A DNA stretch of 64,000 bases from Deltaproteobacteria bacterium (GTDB lineage: Bacteria; Desulfobacterota; Syntrophobacteria; Syntrophobacterales; Syntrophobacteraceae). The translations under genes were made by a program, and so were the position numbers. This document shows, piece after piece, positions 53,994 to 63,157 of this stretch. Numbering within the stretch: position 1 is the first letter of the stretch; every line of letters begins with the position of its first letter. The stretch is taken from NCBI GenBank assembly GCA_021777755.1, contig JAJYDE010000004.1, forward strand, positions 78,863-142,862, read 5' to 3'. Under the pieces are notes generated by a model, which saw only the letters and a list, made by a program, of their open reading frames with translations, was not told the DNA's origin and ran no database searches.

Positions 53994-55086
53994 CAAAGTG
54001 CGTCAGACGCCAGTTATTCAGCTTTGTGCATTCATTATCCCATCGCCACTCCTCGGGCACCTTGAATGTGAACGACATTCCGCCCATCAATAGCATTCCT
54101 TTTCGCGCAAGAAATCTGTTGAGACCGTGCGAGGATGAAATTATTTCCAATACATCCGATTTGCTCTTTCTAAAAAGGGTGAATACTGCCGTCATCAGTG
54201 TATGATAATCATCCGCATCATCATACATACAGTAATCCATAATTGTCATGACAGTAAACGTCGGACACATATTTCTAATCCTACGTGTATTCGTATGCTC
54301 ATTCACTATAATGTGTCCCACTACTCGATTGTGTGCTTTGTCTTTGATAAGATGAACGACATTATTATGAGTTGAGGACACTTTCCAGTTCATTTTAGCG
54401 CTGGATGAATTGAAATAAAATGAGGCTGTTTCAGCCATACCATCACGGCGAACAAATGCATTCGTATATCCACCCGGCCCGTGCTCCACAACCTCAATCA
54501 TTTCCGCGGCCTTTCGTTTATAAACTAAAGACATGAAGAATTTGGCGAAACCACGGTAAATATTGTCAAAAAGGGAGACGCAAAGGTTCTCCTTATAAAA
54601 TAGGGAGGTCAAAGGAACGGCGGTTTTTGCAAATAAATATCTATTTGCCACACCTGGAATAATGAAATTCAATTTCTTATAAATGCGCAGCGCTCTCTGA
54701 GTCGAGAAGACACCACCCCAAGCTATACCACGACCGTTTAGAACAGCCGCCATTTCAGTAATCAATCTCGTGGCGAGCCCCATCCCCCTGTAATTCGGAT
54801 CGGTCATCAATGCACCCGCCCACGCCCACGGGTAAGTATTGCCGTATGCGCTCACCTTGTCCGGAATTGCCAAGCATGTGGACACAATTCTGTTTTCAAT
54901 CGTCAAATAATGAACGAATGGGAACGATTGCATAATATCAGGACAATCGGCAAGATGATCTATACGATTTGATAAATGATCGCTGTAATAGTCGTAAACC
55001 AATGGATGTAGACGCTTTATCTCACCAATCCGCTCAAAGGTAATACACTGAAACATCACCCTGTCGCGAGAAGGATTTACGGGCAT
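53968..55086 (-). CDS. GNAT-type N-acetyltransferase in the polysaccharide cluster
   Basis: The 372-residue protein has an N-terminal GNAT fold with ALMTDPNYRGMGLATRLITEM as the acetyl-CoA site, and a second half that may be a degenerate repeat of the fold. It probably acetylates an amino sugar. ATG 55086 has TTAGGAG 5 nt upstream. It belongs to the AT-rich block. Confidence 0.75.
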   Translation of the reverse strand: MPVNPSRDRVMFQCITFERIGEIKRLHPLVYDYYSDHLSNRIDHLADCPDIMQSFPFVHYLTIENRIVSTCLAIPDKVSAYGNTYPWAWAGALMTDPNYRGMGLATRLITEMAAVLNGRGIAWGGVFSTQRALRIYKKLNFIIPGVANRYLFAKTAVPLTSLFYKENLCVSLFDNIYRGFAKFFMSLVYKRKAAEMIEVVEHGPGGYTNAFVRRDGMAETASFYFNSSSAKMNWKVSSTHNNVVHLIKDKAHNRVVGHIIVNEHTNTRRIRNMCPTFTVMTIMDYCMYDDADDYHTLMTAVFTLFRKSKSDVLEIISSSHGLNRFLARKGMLLMGGMSFTFKVPEEWRWDNECTKLNNWRLTHFDGDAYSFY

Positions 55087-55361
55087 GGAATCTCCTAACT
55101 TTAGTTGAGATAAAGCAGTCTTATCAGTTACTCGCGAAATGGGGCACACCGCCAGGGAAAGGTGGGAAGCGCCTGTTCCCATGCCATCATGAAATGAGAC
55201 CGGTATATTACCGGGTTAAGGTCCCGCTGGTCAAAGGAAAGTATCAGCCCCCCATGGACCATGATCACAACCTGTTCCGCTGAAACGAAAAATCGATATC
55301 GGCATAAGTATTCGTCGTCTGACTCAATTTACTTTAAACGTGTGCGTATTAAGCACATCTT

Positions 55362-55805
55362 TCACAAAAGGTCGATAATCACATCCCCGATTCCACATTC
55401 GGGCTTACGATATATCTCAATTTTTCGCTCACTAGCCTCTTCTATGCATTTCTCCAAATTATTTAAATCTCTACACCATATTATGTATTTTTCATCGGAC
55501 AATTTCCGCAGTAGATCTTTTTGATGTAAATCGAGTACATGCGGATTTTCAACTGAGATCAAAAGCTTATTCATTTCCAAAACATCGAAGGTAATACCCG
55601 CACCTCCGTGAGCAATTACAATGCGGGCTTCATTAATATAGGCCTTAATATCATGGGCAAAGTTGAAATATTCACAATTTCGCGGTATGTATTTACTATT
55701 GTACCCGATCTGGATAATGACCCGTTCCGGCAATCTCAATGCAATACGGTCGACCGCCTCAGCGAGTTCGTCAAATTGGGTAGTCCCTGCGATAGATAAT
55801 ATCAT
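55362..55805 (-). CDS. Alg13/PssE-like glycosyltransferase half
   Basis: The 147-residue product is the sugar-nucleotide binding half of a split GT28-type transferase, with IGYNSKYIP and VIAHGGAGITFDVLEMNK. Its start overlaps the stop of the Alg14-like gene as ATGA, so the two make one enzyme. Confidence 0.85.
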   Translation of the reverse strand: MILSIAGTTQFDELAEAVDRIALRLPERVIIQIGYNSKYIPRNCEYFNFAHDIKAYINEARIVIAHGGAGITFDVLEMNKLLISVENPHVLDLHQKDLLRKLSDEKYIIWCRDLNNLEKCIEEASERKIEIYRKPECGIGDVIIDLL

Positions 55806-56293
55806 CCGAGTCTTCCGACATAAATGGCCTTAGGATAAGCCTCAAGCAGGTCGGGCCATTGAACAAAAAAGAGATTTGAAAGATGATAACATATTCCACC
55901 AGTAACAGATTTGGTAGTTACCCGTGACCATGATTCAACAAATATTCTTTTTTTCTTAAACAGAACTGCCCAGATGAATAAGGGAACCGCCAGCCCTGGT
56001 CCGGAACTTACAAGTGCACCTGCTTTTGAGTTCCTGATAACGGAGAATGACATTGCGATGCTATAGAACGTGAGACAAATGGATCGCAGTACTGATTTAT
56101 CATATACGCGTCTCGGACGCGGAATAACATAGATTTTTCCCGGAAAACGAATTTTCTTAGCCGAGGAGTTATCATCGTCATTAATAACATATTCAAAATC
56201 ATAAAACGGGCTTAGCACTTGAGTAAGTCTGATCATCTGAGCGGTATGGCCTCCGCTACCCAGAACGACCATCACAATGGGTTTTTCTGTCAT
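55802..56293 (-). CDS. Alg14/PssD-like glycosyltransferase half
   Basis: The 163-residue protein is the membrane-anchored, acceptor-binding half, beginning VLGSGGHTAQMIRL and containing SSGPGLAVPLFIWAVLF and VESWSRVTTKS. In capsule systems this pair adds the second sugar to the lipid carrier. AT-rich. Confidence 0.86.
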   Translation of the reverse strand: MTEKPIVMVVLGSGGHTAQMIRLTQVLSPFYDFEYVINDDDNSSAKKIRFPGKIYVIPRPRRVYDKSVLRSICLTFYSIAMSFSVIRNSKAGALVSSGPGLAVPLFIWAVLFKKKRIFVESWSRVTTKSVTGGICYHLSNLFFVQWPDLLEAYPKAIYVGRLG

Positions 56294-56372
56294 AATTTCT
56301 CCCGGACACGTGCTGATGAATCTAATCGGCTTTTAACAATGTTCTGTCAATATATCAGTTTGAGGGAAACAC

Positions 56373-57317
56373 TCATCGGCCCGTCAAAACCTCGTCATAT
56401 ACAGCTCTTACTCTGCGAGCGGAGTTCATGATGTCAATCATATCAATGCATCCGCTGTTATCCAACTGGTTACGTCGAGTGGTTCGCGACAGGAGTGAAA
56501 CGACAGCATCCGCGATAGTGTTCGGCTCTTTGGAATGCGTCACAACGCCGAATTCAATCCGATCAGCCCATTCTTTGACATCCCCGACATCAACCGAAAC
56601 GAAGGGAAGCTTTGCCGCAATAGCCTCTTTTATCACGGTCGGGGACCCTTCGGAATAAGATGTCAGGATCATAACATCGCATTTCCAAAAGATAGATGGC
56701 ACATTCGCCCTGGGGACGTTCGCAAGGTGTATCCGTTCAATCCGACTCCCCCTCCTTTCAAGTTCTTCGCAAACTGCCACAAAGAGGCCATAGTTTTTTA
56801 TCTTCCTTTCCGGATCGGCCGGAAATAGAATTCTCAATTTCCCGGGCTCTCTCAGAGAAGACAAATTTACGTTATGAGACGGAAGGGCGAATTTCTCCAC
56901 GTCTATGCCGCATGGAATCACCTCTCCATATCCCAGGGATTGCCTCAGTCTTTCGGCGACCACAATGACCTTCGAAGTCCTTGGCGCAAGGAGTCTGGAA
57001 AGATGCTTGGTCGGATTGACTAAAAGATCCGAACCATGAAAGGTTACAACCACAGGGAGAGAAAGAAAAAGGGTAGAGACCAAGGTCAACCCGAAATGGG
57101 CATGAACAAGGTCATATCCACTCTTTTTCCCGATAACCGGCAATTGAACCATATCGCGCAGGTAAGCCCATCTCGGCCTGAGTCCCTCGATAATGCGAAC
57201 GTCTATGGTCATGTCCGGGAAAATTCCGCGCATCGCCTCCACCTGCTCCTTAACGAACGGGCATATGTACGGCCGGCTCGGTGTCGGATACAGGTTGGTC
57301 ACAACAAGCACTCTCAC
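56373..57317 (-). CDS. Glycosyltransferase family 4
   Basis: The 314-residue protein is a GT-B glycosyltransferase, with VVTNLYPTPSRPYICPFVKEQ, a DLVHAHFG and VTFHGSDLL motif, LRILFPADPERKIKNYGL and ILTSYSEGSPTVIKEA around the nucleotide-sugar site. The sugar is unknown. GTG 57317 is the start by family alignment; a second GTG at 57311 is possible. Confidence 0.86.
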   Translation of the reverse strand: MRVLVVTNLYPTPSRPYICPFVKEQVEAMRGIFPDMTIDVRIIEGLRPRWAYLRDMVQLPVIGKKSGYDLVHAHFGLTLVSTLFLSLPVVVTFHGSDLLVNPTKHLSRLLAPRTSKVIVVAERLRQSLGYGEVIPCGIDVEKFALPSHNVNLSSLREPGKLRILFPADPERKIKNYGLFVAVCEELERRGSRIERIHLANVPRANVPSIFWKCDVMILTSYSEGSPTVIKEAIAAKLPFVSVDVGDVKEWADRIEFGVVTHSKEPNTIADAVVSLLSRTTRRNQLDNSGCIDMIDIMNSARRVRAVYDEVLTGR

Positions 57318-57361
57318 CCTTTACAGACTCCCCTCTTACTCAGGTTGGCTCAGATGGTATA

Positions 57362-59107
57362 CTAATTCATGAGCTTTACTCCCGTAACCGGGGCCAAACC
57401 AATTTCATAGGCTCCAATACTTGGAGGATTTTTCACAACATTTCCCACAAAGTCATTCGTCAGTCCAACATCAACACCTTTCCCAGTGGCGGGAGAGCCT
57501 GGCAACACCGTAAAATCGGTCGGCAACATGTTTAGCGGAGACGGATACACCAAAACCCACGGTGAAGTGGCAGGAATATTGTTGCTTCCATTGCTGAATT
57601 TGGGATCGGTATCAAAAATGCCGTGAACATCGTATCCAGCAGCTTGCCATGCTGGTTTGCCTATCTCTGAACCATTCAGAAAGAAACTATCTCCCCATTG
57701 AGCTCCGTAATATAAGTTGTAGTCGAATTTAATATTGGTTGACGGGGCCATGGCATACGCATTCGGCGCGGCAAACATTATATTATTCTCGACATCGTAA
57801 TACTGCCCGACCACAGACAGACACTCTGCCAATGTTCCATATATCACATTATTATAGATCGTATTGTATATAGTAGTTGGGGACGCAACATTTCCAACAG
57901 AAACTCCATAGCCTTCGTCAGCATCGCTTCCACTGCCTGGAGAATTAAGGTCATCCATCCCCCCCAGTGTGTCCCCTTTAACCTGAATCAGAATGTTATA
58001 GTAGATATGATTTGCACCGAACGAACTGGCGGCGGAGTTGGGCTGAAAACATATCGGCGCCCTCGATGTGACTATATAATTTTGATAATAATTGTTATTA
58101 TTATTAACCTGTCCTGGAGCCACATACACTTCGATTCCCCGTGCATGACCCCAAATCCGATTCTTGTAGATATTAGAGTTACTCATGTCCTGAATTCCGA
58201 TGGCTTCTTTATCCCAGCCATTCATATCGACATAGTCCCAATCGTATGCGTTTCCTGGCGAGTTGACCGTGGAGGAATGCGTAAATGTATTGTTATCGAT
58301 TCTAATATTCAGGTTGTTTCCGGATGTTGATCCGGGAGCATCGTATATCTCCACGCCATCGAAGCACAGGTCAAATGAATTATTTTCTATAGTGATATTG
58401 GACATATCGGCATTTTTGTGCGCCAGCCAGATTCCAAACTCAATATTCGAAAACATGTTATTCCTGATGTTAATATTGCTTATTGCCCCGTTTGTTGCAG
58501 GAATGGAGTGAATACCATACAGGACTTTTGTAAACGAGAATCCTTGAATGGTTACATTGCTATTAAGTCCCAGTTCTATTCCGGCATTGGCAACTTTTTC
58601 AACTGTGTGGTTGGCAGGTGTTCCGCTGGAGGGGTGATAGTATTCGGTTGCGTTCCCCCAGTATTCGGAATATTGGCCTGAAGGAGGGTTGGTCGGAGCA
58701 GTAACGAGAGAGTTGTGTAAATATATGCCGTCTTCCAATACCGGGCTGTTGAACTTCGGCTGACTGTAGACCCCGTTGGCATCCGGTCCGCTCCAGGAAT
58801 TGGGGGCGATGGCCACCCCTCCATCAATAGTCGCATATCCGGTACCATAGGTATTTAAAATTACATTTGAGGTCCCAACGGTAATAGTACCTTGGTAAGT
58901 GGTGCCACCATTCTGGGAATAAGTATTTCCGGATGCCCATGTGACACTTGCCCAGTCTTTGAAAGGGCCATGGGCGGTATCGGAGCAGTTGGTGGTAGTG
59001 CCGTCACCACTTGAACCGCATGAAGGATCTATGTAGTAGGTCGCCGCCCTAAGTGGGCCGCACCAAAGAACTACGACAATTCCAAACAGTAGAGATAAGT
59101 TCTTCAT
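57362..59107 (-). CDS. Secreted right-handed parallel beta-helix protein
   Basis: The 581-residue protein has a signal peptide (LLFGIVVVLWCGPLRA) and repeated strands rich in Asn and Ile (NISNINIRNNMFSNIEFG-like, DMSNITIENNSFDLCFDG), the pattern of PbH1 repeats. Such proteins cleave, modify or bind polysaccharides. No catalytic residues can be named. No C-terminal sorting signal is visible, although an exosortase is encoded nearby. Confidence 0.78.
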   Translation of the reverse strand: MKNLSLLFGIVVVLWCGPLRAATYYIDPSCGSSGDGTTTNCSDTAHGPFKDWASVTWASGNTYSQNGGTTYQGTITVGTSNVILNTYGTGYATIDGGVAIAPNSWSGPDANGVYSQPKFNSPVLEDGIYLHNSLVTAPTNPPSGQYSEYWGNATEYYHPSSGTPANHTVEKVANAGIELGLNSNVTIQGFSFTKVLYGIHSIPATNGAISNINIRNNMFSNIEFGIWLAHKNADMSNITIENNSFDLCFDGVEIYDAPGSTSGNNLNIRIDNNTFTHSSTVNSPGNAYDWDYVDMNGWDKEAIGIQDMSNSNIYKNRIWGHARGIEVYVAPGQVNNNNNYYQNYIVTSRAPICFQPNSAASSFGANHIYYNILIQVKGDTLGGMDDLNSPGSGSDADEGYGVSVGNVASPTTIYNTIYNNVIYGTLAECLSVVGQYYDVENNIMFAAPNAYAMAPSTNIKFDYNLYYGAQWGDSFFLNGSEIGKPAWQAAGYDVHGIFDTDPKFSNGSNNIPATSPWVLVYPSPLNMLPTDFTVLPGSPATGKGVDVGLTNDFVGNVVKNPPSIGAYEIGLAPVTGVKLMN

Positions 59108-59158
59108 AACTTCATGCCTCCATAAACATGGAATGATTCTTTAACATCTCTTCTGCCG

Positions 59159-60577
59159 TCAATTTTGCGATGGTCTGCTGCAAAAATAAGAGTACCATAC
59201 AATAGACATATTAATATTAAAATACCATCTGCTACTTATCATATTATCTGTCATCGAATTCGCGGCGAGAGCGGCAATTACTCCAAGTCCGGCGAGGTAT
59301 ACAGCGAGCTGAGATGGATCGTAACTAATATACCGTCTCATTCGCATAAACGAAATCAGCAACCCGCAGAGTAGGAATAGGTAAGCCAGTCCTCCAGCGA
59401 TACCGTAACTGACAGTATAGGCCAAATAATCGTTATGTGTAAATGTGTTCAGATCTCCTGATTGCAAGCTAAAACCAATGCCTTCGGGATGCCTGATGAT
59501 TTGCTCTGCGGCTCTTGTCCACAGTGCAAGCCTGTCCGTGTCCCTGTCCGTAATACGAGTCTGATATCGCTGTTGGACGTAGCTTTTGAGATTGTCAGGC
59601 AATAAGGAATACACCATCACCACGATACAGAACGTACAGAGCACGGATATGGCCATTTTCGTGTAACTAGTGGCGCCGAAACCTGTATAATAAATTATAA
59701 TTATGCCCAAAATACACGAAAATATACTTCCAAAGCTTGCGGTAGTGAGAAATAGGAAAACATTAGAGAGTATGCATGCTCCCGCGATCACCCTATATAA
59801 AAGCCTGACCGGTGAAATCGCTACCGCAGTGGATGCACACACCAAAGCTGCCAGTATGAACCCGATTTCAGTTCTAAGGAATGTTACAATGACTTTGCCA
59901 AGTTTGTAGTCGAAAAAACCAATGCTCTGAACGTGCTGTGAGGCTTCCCATGCATTAGCGACACTTCCTAACAATCTCGCCGAAATCAGTATCACAGTGG
60001 ACGGAATAATCAGGCAAAATAGGAGACCACGAAGCATGGCCGCAGGATCTCTACTCTCCCGCATTCTAACGTAAACCATGGGTAGCAGTAAAAACGGAGC
60101 GATGATGAAATTCAATATGTTTGCACCCTCATGCATCATACTGCCTATAATTGTTGGTCTGCTGAACAACCAATTGATCGAGCTAGAGAAAATTCCCGTT
60201 AACATGAGGATAAAAAGAATATAAATCCATTTGGGGAGTTGGAATAAATAGTGCGGCCTGCGAAGTGCAAACCATATGGCAAACACGACGTTGCAGGCGA
60301 ATTGCTCCCTGGATATGGCTATTGGAGTCGCGGCCGTTACCGATACCAGAAATATCCAGGGAAGGTCTGAGTCCTTCCACACCGACGTCATGAAAAAGGA
60401 AAACGCAAGAAAGCCAATGAAGAACGCATATGAACTGCCAAGCGATATCGAGGCTACAATTACTGTGCCCCCGATGACAATCGCCATGAGGGCTCTCTTT
60501 TGCTCGCGGGCAACTTCCCCTGGAAGCGTTCTACGGCCGTTATTCAAGGGCGAACTTAAACTATTTTCAAACATCAT
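59159..60577 (-). CDS. O-antigen ligase/polymerase-like membrane protein
   Basis: The 472-residue protein has about twelve membrane helices and a periplasmic loop ending HPEGIGFSLQSGDLNTFTHNDYLAYTVSYG, typical of the Wzy/WaaL superfamily. It probably polymerises or transfers the glycan. Its start overlaps the flippase stop by four bases. Confidence 0.82.
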   Translation of the reverse strand: MMFENSLSSPLNNGRRTLPGEVAREQKRALMAIVIGGTVIVASISLGSSYAFFIGFLAFSFFMTSVWKDSDLPWIFLVSVTAATPIAISREQFACNVVFAIWFALRRPHYLFQLPKWIYILFILMLTGIFSSSINWLFSRPTIIGSMMHEGANILNFIIAPFLLLPMVYVRMRESRDPAAMLRGLLFCLIIPSTVILISARLLGSVANAWEASQHVQSIGFFDYKLGKVIVTFLRTEIGFILAALVCASTAVAISPVRLLYRVIAGACILSNVFLFLTTASFGSIFSCILGIIIIYYTGFGATSYTKMAISVLCTFCIVVMVYSLLPDNLKSYVQQRYQTRITDRDTDRLALWTRAAEQIIRHPEGIGFSLQSGDLNTFTHNDYLAYTVSYGIAGGLAYLFLLCGLLISFMRMRRYISYDPSQLAVYLAGLGVIAALAANSMTDNMISSRWYFNINMSIVWYSYFCSRPSQN

Positions 60578-61908
60578 GCTTCACGCCCGGCTAAAAGGAT
60601 CAGATCGGCGTAAGCCGCCAGCGTTCTGGCCGAGCGGCCCAGCAAAGAGCCTGCCGCGACAGCAAGAAGCCCTCCGAGCTCTGGTAATAGCAGGTAGGTC
60701 GCTGCGGCGAAAACCACTATTCCTGCAATGATACCGCGGCCATACAGCCATGGCCTCCCTGCGGCGAAAAGGACGTTCATTGGAAGGAATGCCGCCTGAA
60801 CTACAGGAAACCAGAGACATAGCTTCATCACCGGTATTCCGGCAACGTATTTCGGGATAAAAAATGGAACGAACCATTGCAGTAAAAACGAACCCACACA
60901 CGCCGGCAATATCATGAGTCCCGTAAGCCCCACAGTTACCCAAATGATCCGGCCGTTGGCCTTGCGAACGCTTTCCTCTTTCGCATGATTTGCGACAACG
61001 CGCGGCGTCAGAACCTGATAAATTGTACTAGGCAGGGAATTGACCGAGGCTCTCATAACTGATGCAACAGCGAAGAGTCCCAGAGCAGATACGCCACCGA
61101 GCGAAAGCACCAGGCCAAGCTCCGTTGCGGACCAAACCGACGTTTCAAGGTTTCCCCAGAAGCTGAAAGGAAGTCCCACGCTGATAAGCTCCCGCAAATT
61201 CGTCATATCAAAACTGAAGCGTGTCCTGATCGGTCGATATCGGTCGGAGAGCCAGACAAGTAGAGAAGCGGGCACGGCCACACGTGCACACAGGCCGTAG
61301 AATCCCAGAAAAGGCAAAGAGAAGACCAAACCAAAGGTTAACAGCGCCTGGCAAAATTGGATCCTCGCTAGAGTTACAAAGTGATCCAGAGTTCGGTAGA
61401 GTGAATTTAAACAGGAACCATAAAAAATTCCCCAGCAACAAAAAACCTGGGAAAGCCAGCCGAAAAAACCGTAAAAGTTGCGGTGAGCCAAGCAATATGC
61501 AGCACATGCCAGGAATCCGAAGGAAACAAAGACCGATACCAGGATGTTGAAAGTCTCTCCCGCGGAGGCGAGAGCTTCCACCCGGTCCGGAAAACCTTTG
61601 CCAATATAATAGGGGATCTGCCGTGAAATACCGTCCCAGGTGCCAAGATGTAGAAATATAAGGTACGTTAACGGTATGGTATAGGCGCGGAAAGCCCCGG
61701 TTACCTCGGGGCCAAGAAAGTGAGCGACCAGCAGGCCACCGACGGCGCTTAGAGCGGATGAGGCAATATTGCTGCTAAAAAGGGCTGTAATAGAACGTAC
61801 GGTCTGGCGGCTATTGGATAGTCGTGCGATCACCCCGGTGATCTTATTCTTAAGCGACAAAATGCTTACGGGGACAGATCCGTCTGCGTCAACTCCGTTG
61901 ATTTTCAC
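60574..61908 (-). CDS. Polysaccharide flippase (Wzx-like)
   Basis: This MOP-superfamily transporter of 444 residues and about twelve helices has the N-terminal TALFSSNIASSALSAVGGLLVAHFLGPE. It would move lipid-linked repeat units across the inner membrane. The start is GTG 61908. Confidence 0.85.
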   Translation of the reverse strand: MKINGVDADGSVPVSILSLKNKITGVIARLSNSRQTVRSITALFSSNIASSALSAVGGLLVAHFLGPEVTGAFRAYTIPLTYLIFLHLGTWDGISRQIPYYIGKGFPDRVEALASAGETFNILVSVFVSFGFLACAAYCLAHRNFYGFFGWLSQVFCCWGIFYGSCLNSLYRTLDHFVTLARIQFCQALLTFGLVFSLPFLGFYGLCARVAVPASLLVWLSDRYRPIRTRFSFDMTNLRELISVGLPFSFWGNLETSVWSATELGLVLSLGGVSALGLFAVASVMRASVNSLPSTIYQVLTPRVVANHAKEESVRKANGRIIWVTVGLTGLMILPACVGSFLLQWFVPFFIPKYVAGIPVMKLCLWFPVVQAAFLPMNVLFAAGRPWLYGRGIIAGIVVFAAATYLLLPELGGLLAVAAGSLLGRSARTLAAYADLILLAGREA

Positions 61909-61934
61909 GCTAATATAGCCTCGAAAGACATTCG

Positions 61935-63113
61935 TTATATACCTTCAAGAAAATTCAGCAGCGCCTTTCCTTGCCGCTTATAGTCAAAAAAGGACCTTGC
62001 AACGTTCCGCCCGCCCTCCCCGATTGCCGCCGCCGCTTCCTGGTTGCTAAAAAGGAATTCCACCGCTTGGCATATCTCAGTGCTCGAGCCTGCTTCAACA
62101 AGCATTGCATTTTCTTTGTTAACCAAGAAGTTATCGATATCCGAAACCCTTGAAGCAATGACCGGCCTTCCGGTAGCGAGGTATTCACCCAGTTTGAACG
62201 GAAACCCGGCGTGCGCAAAAGCAAGGTCGACGCGGGTCATGCAAGGTATATCGATAGTATTCAGCAAAGAATAGTAGGCTTTGTCGTCCAGGTAGCCCTT
62301 GTATTCTATACGCTCCTTATGTGGAGATAATTCAACCCGGTCAAAAAATTCCTTCATGGACTCCCTGTCGCCGCGACCGGTGAGAACCAGGCAAATATTC
62401 CGGTATCTCTCCGCCAATAAATCAAAGGCATCGAGTAATACCGGAAGCCCGTCCTTCTTGCCAAAGCTGCCGGCGTAGAAAAGAGAAACCGAAGAGTCCA
62501 TCCTGAAAGGTTTTTCAGGGAAACAATCCATGTCTACAGAAATAGGCATGTAGTGGACAGGGACCTTGCCCTGAGTAAGCTCGGCGCATCTTGCCGCCAG
62601 ATATGAACTGATCGCAACTATCCCCGAAGAAAAATTCCCGATTTGTGACGAGAATCGGTACAAGAGGTTGCCTCTTAAATTATGATAAAAAGTGTGAGAG
62701 ACTTCCCCGGCCAAACTGAAGTCCTCAACAACGTCAAAAACGATGTTGTACCCGAGTCGGCGCGCATATTTCAGTGGTGCGATGCTTTCGAGGAATAAGG
62801 GGCCGTAAAAATAGATCACGTTCAGACGGCCGGGTTGAAAGGCCCGTTTCAAGGCCGCAACAGTTCTGCGATGGAGTACAGGGAGGGCAATAAGCATCCG
62901 GGCGCGCAAAACGTCACCCATGATAGTCTCGTAGGGTGTGCCTTCGTGAACTCCGGAAAGAGAGTTGTGCTCGCTCGACTGACGCTGGAGGATAACCCGG
63001 GTCGAAACGTCCGGAAATTGTTTCAGCCCGTTTATGACATTCTGAACACGCCTGGTTCCAGCCATTCCGCTTGGATAGGTGAATCCTCCCATGAAAACGA
63101 GATTAACGTTCAT
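61935..63113 (-). CDS. Glycosyltransferase family 4
   Basis: The 392-residue GT-B protein starts VFMGGFTYPSGMAGTRRVQNVIN and has FYAGSFGKKDGLPVLLDAF and FKLGEYLATGRPVIASRVSD, the donor-binding region. Another step of glycan assembly; the specificity is unknown. Confidence 0.87.
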   Translation of the reverse strand: MNVNLVFMGGFTYPSGMAGTRRVQNVINGLKQFPDVSTRVILQRQSSEHNSLSGVHEGTPYETIMGDVLRARMLIALPVLHRRTVAALKRAFQPGRLNVIYFYGPLFLESIAPLKYARRLGYNIVFDVVEDFSLAGEVSHTFYHNLRGNLLYRFSSQIGNFSSGIVAISSYLAARCAELTQGKVPVHYMPISVDMDCFPEKPFRMDSSVSLFYAGSFGKKDGLPVLLDAFDLLAERYRNICLVLTGRGDRESMKEFFDRVELSPHKERIEYKGYLDDKAYYSLLNTIDIPCMTRVDLAFAHAGFPFKLGEYLATGRPVIASRVSDIDNFLVNKENAMLVEAGSSTEICQAVEFLFSNQEAAAAIGEGGRNVARSFFDYKRQGKALLNFLEGI

Positions 63114-63157
63114 ATTGATACACTGTCGTCGCCATATGTTAGATGATCACTTTTTTG

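Noticed and set aside
55087..55361. Possible gene fragment between the acetyltransferase and the Alg13-like gene
   Set aside because: A short plus-strand frame around 55190-55280 has no domain or SD. I treat it as intergenic.
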